In this document: one piece after another, positions 5,475 to 6,554 of the stretch
Position numbering within the stretch: position 1 is the first letter of the stretch
Layout: every line of letters begins with the position of its first letter
Source of the DNA: Holophagae bacterium
GTDB taxonomy: Bacteria > Acidobacteriota > Thermoanaerobaculia > Thermoanaerobaculales > Sulfomarinibacteraceae
DNA length: 6,554 nt
Reading direction: 5' to 3'
NCBI GenBank assembly: GCA_030609785.1
Contig: JAUWTC010000153.1
Location: 1 to 6,554 of the forward strand
Made by a program: the position numbers and the translations under genes
Notes under the pieces: generated by a model
Database searches by the model: none
The model's input: the letters and a program-made list of their open reading frames with translations, nothing else
What the model was told of the DNA's origin: nothing

Positions 5475-6554
5475 CTACCCGTCGTTGCGAATAACGACCA
5501 GGCTTCGGTCGTCAAGGGCCGGCGCGTCCCCGGCAAAGGTGTCTACGGAGCGCAGGATAGTGTCGTGGATCTGTTGCGCACTGGCACCTGACCTGGCCGA
5601 CTCTTGGAGTCGGTCGAACCCGAAGGCTCGGCCTTCACCATCGAGCATTTCCGGAATGCCGTCGCTGAAAATGACAAGGGTCTCACCAGGCCCAATGGTC
5701 ACCGAGGAAGCTCGGAGAGGCACCGTTGCACGGAGGCCCAGTGGCAGGCATCCGGTTCCCAGTTCTTCGAGTGATCCGTCGGATCTGCGGTGGAGGGGAA
5801 AGGGGTGGCCGGCGCACACATAATCAAAGTGTCCGGTCGTGGGGTCCAGCAGTCCGCAGAACAGCGTCATGAAGGCTCTCGGACCGCCTGTACGGTAAAG
5901 GGCGCCGTTGACCATCTCCGCGACGGAAACCGGTTCAGGATTCTGGTCGACGGCCAATTTGAGAGTCGCATTGGCAACCGCCATAACCAGGCCTGCGGCG
6001 ATGCCGTGGCCGCTGGCATCACCCGCCGCGACGAAGAGCCTTCCGTCAGGGAGAGGGATGAACTCGTAGTAATCCCCGCCGATGGTATTGGCCGTCCGGT
6101 ACGAAAAGGCAAACGCCCAACCGTCGACCTCGGGAGATCTGTCGGCAATCAACTCGGCTTGCAGTTGGCGCGCAACCTCCAACTCGTCCCGAACGACAAC
6201 CCGATCTGCCAATTCGAGGATGATCAAAAACACCAGAGCCCCGATACTCAGGAGCAGAGCAAGCGGGGACGATCCCACGTTGATATTCCTCGAATCGATG
6301 GTGAACTGTTGCTGCTGCACCCCGATCACGACCAAAATCATCGCCACGGCGAAGAGAATCCGGCGGGCAGGCGACAGCTTGTAGGAGAGACCCAGGAAGA
6401 GACGCTTCGCCCGGTCCCAGAAACGGCCGATCCGGCCCTTCGGTTGATCACTCTCTGGGTGGTCCCGGGTCAAGACGGCGTATGCACGAGTGACATCCCT
6501 GCCGAGAACAGTGTGAACACGGCCGACATCGACGCCATCGGTGTATTCCCGAAA
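5475..6554 (-). CDS. Membrane PP2C/SpoIIE-type serine phosphatase (RsbU-like), 5' end outside the window
   Basis: The minus-strand frame runs from the window edge to a TAG at 5475-5477, giving 359 residues in view. The domain order is a cytoplasmic N-terminal part (1-64), TM1 (about 65-79, ILFAVAMILVVIGV), a short outer loop, TM2 (about 97-115), a helical linker with ARQLQAEL (128-135), and a complete SpoIIE/PP2C domain. Metal-binding motifs are all present: GGDYYEF (159-165), DASGHG (179-184), AGHPFPLH (248-255), FSDGIPEM (296-303) and LDDRSLVVIR (347-356). The family removes phosphate from serine or threonine, classically from anti-sigma-factor antagonists in partner switching, and this copy should be active. 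A TTG at 6473 could serve as start, but the 27 codons upstream read as plausible protein (FREYTDGVDVGRVH...), so I think the gene continues beyond the window. No STAS protein or anti-sigma kinase lies nearby, so its target is unknown. Confidence 0.92.
   Translation of the reverse strand, partial: FREYTDGVDVGRVHTVLGRDVTRAYAVLTRDHPESDQPKGRIGRFWDRAKRLFLGLSYKLSPARRILFAVAMILVVIGVQQQQFTIDSRNINVGSSPLALLLSIGALVFLIILELADRVVVRDELEVARQLQAELIADRSPEVDGWAFAFSYRTANTIGGDYYEFIPLPDGRLFVAAGDASGHGIAAGLVMAVANATLKLAVDQNPEPVSVAEMVNGALYRTGGPRAFMTLFCGLLDPTTGHFDYVCAGHPFPLHRRSDGSLEELGTGCLPLGLRATVPLRASSVTIGPGETLVIFSDGIPEMLDGEGRAFGFDRLQESARSGASAQQIHDTILRSVDTFAGDAPALDDRSLVVIRNDG

Overview
This window (roughly 60% GC by eye) carries three complete protein genes and one gene cut by the right edge. 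I read it as chromosomal DNA of a Gram-negative-type bacterium, most plausibly an Acidobacteriota member. Three things suggest this: a secreted repeat protein ending in a DGFESGDT-type tail, a membrane SpoIIE phosphatase with an N-terminal layout I associate with that phylum, and an ExoS/ChvG-ChvI-like two-component pair outside an obvious alphaproteobacterial context. The taxonomic call is an inference with moderate to low confidence.

Layout. Positions 1-178 are a leader with no recognisable gene. Positions 179-2659 (+) encode a secreted protein of about 826 residues. It has a late hydrophobic signal segment, one EF-hand-like calcium loop, 14 copies of a ~46-residue WDG / FDGxLIAGGxF repeat (probable beta-propeller blades), and the C-terminal tail. 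Positions 2660-3108 are non-coding and unusually structured. They hold a short direct repeat, a small GC hairpin beside a motif resembling dispersed IS200/REP-type repeats, a 20-bp near-perfect inverted repeat, a good sigma-70-like promoter with a palindrome between its -35 and -10 boxes, and a second -10-like box placed so that the next gene could be read from a leaderless transcript.

Positions 3109-3828 (+) encode an OmpR-family response regulator and 3825-5393 (+) its sensor histidine kinase. The two overlap by 4 bases (GTGA), so they are almost certainly co-translated partners: the kinase senses something outside the inner membrane and phosphorylates Asp58 of the regulator. An 81-bp convergent gap follows. 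On the minus strand, 6554-5475, lies a two-TM SpoIIE/RsbU-type PP2C phosphatase. Its frame stays open to the window edge, so the true start lies outside. It probably acts in a separate partner-switching or phosphosignalling pathway; nothing in the sequence ties it directly to the two-component pair.

No tRNA, rRNA, CRISPR array, complete mobile element or wholly new system is evident. The most interesting parts are the structured intergenic region and the repeat protein.
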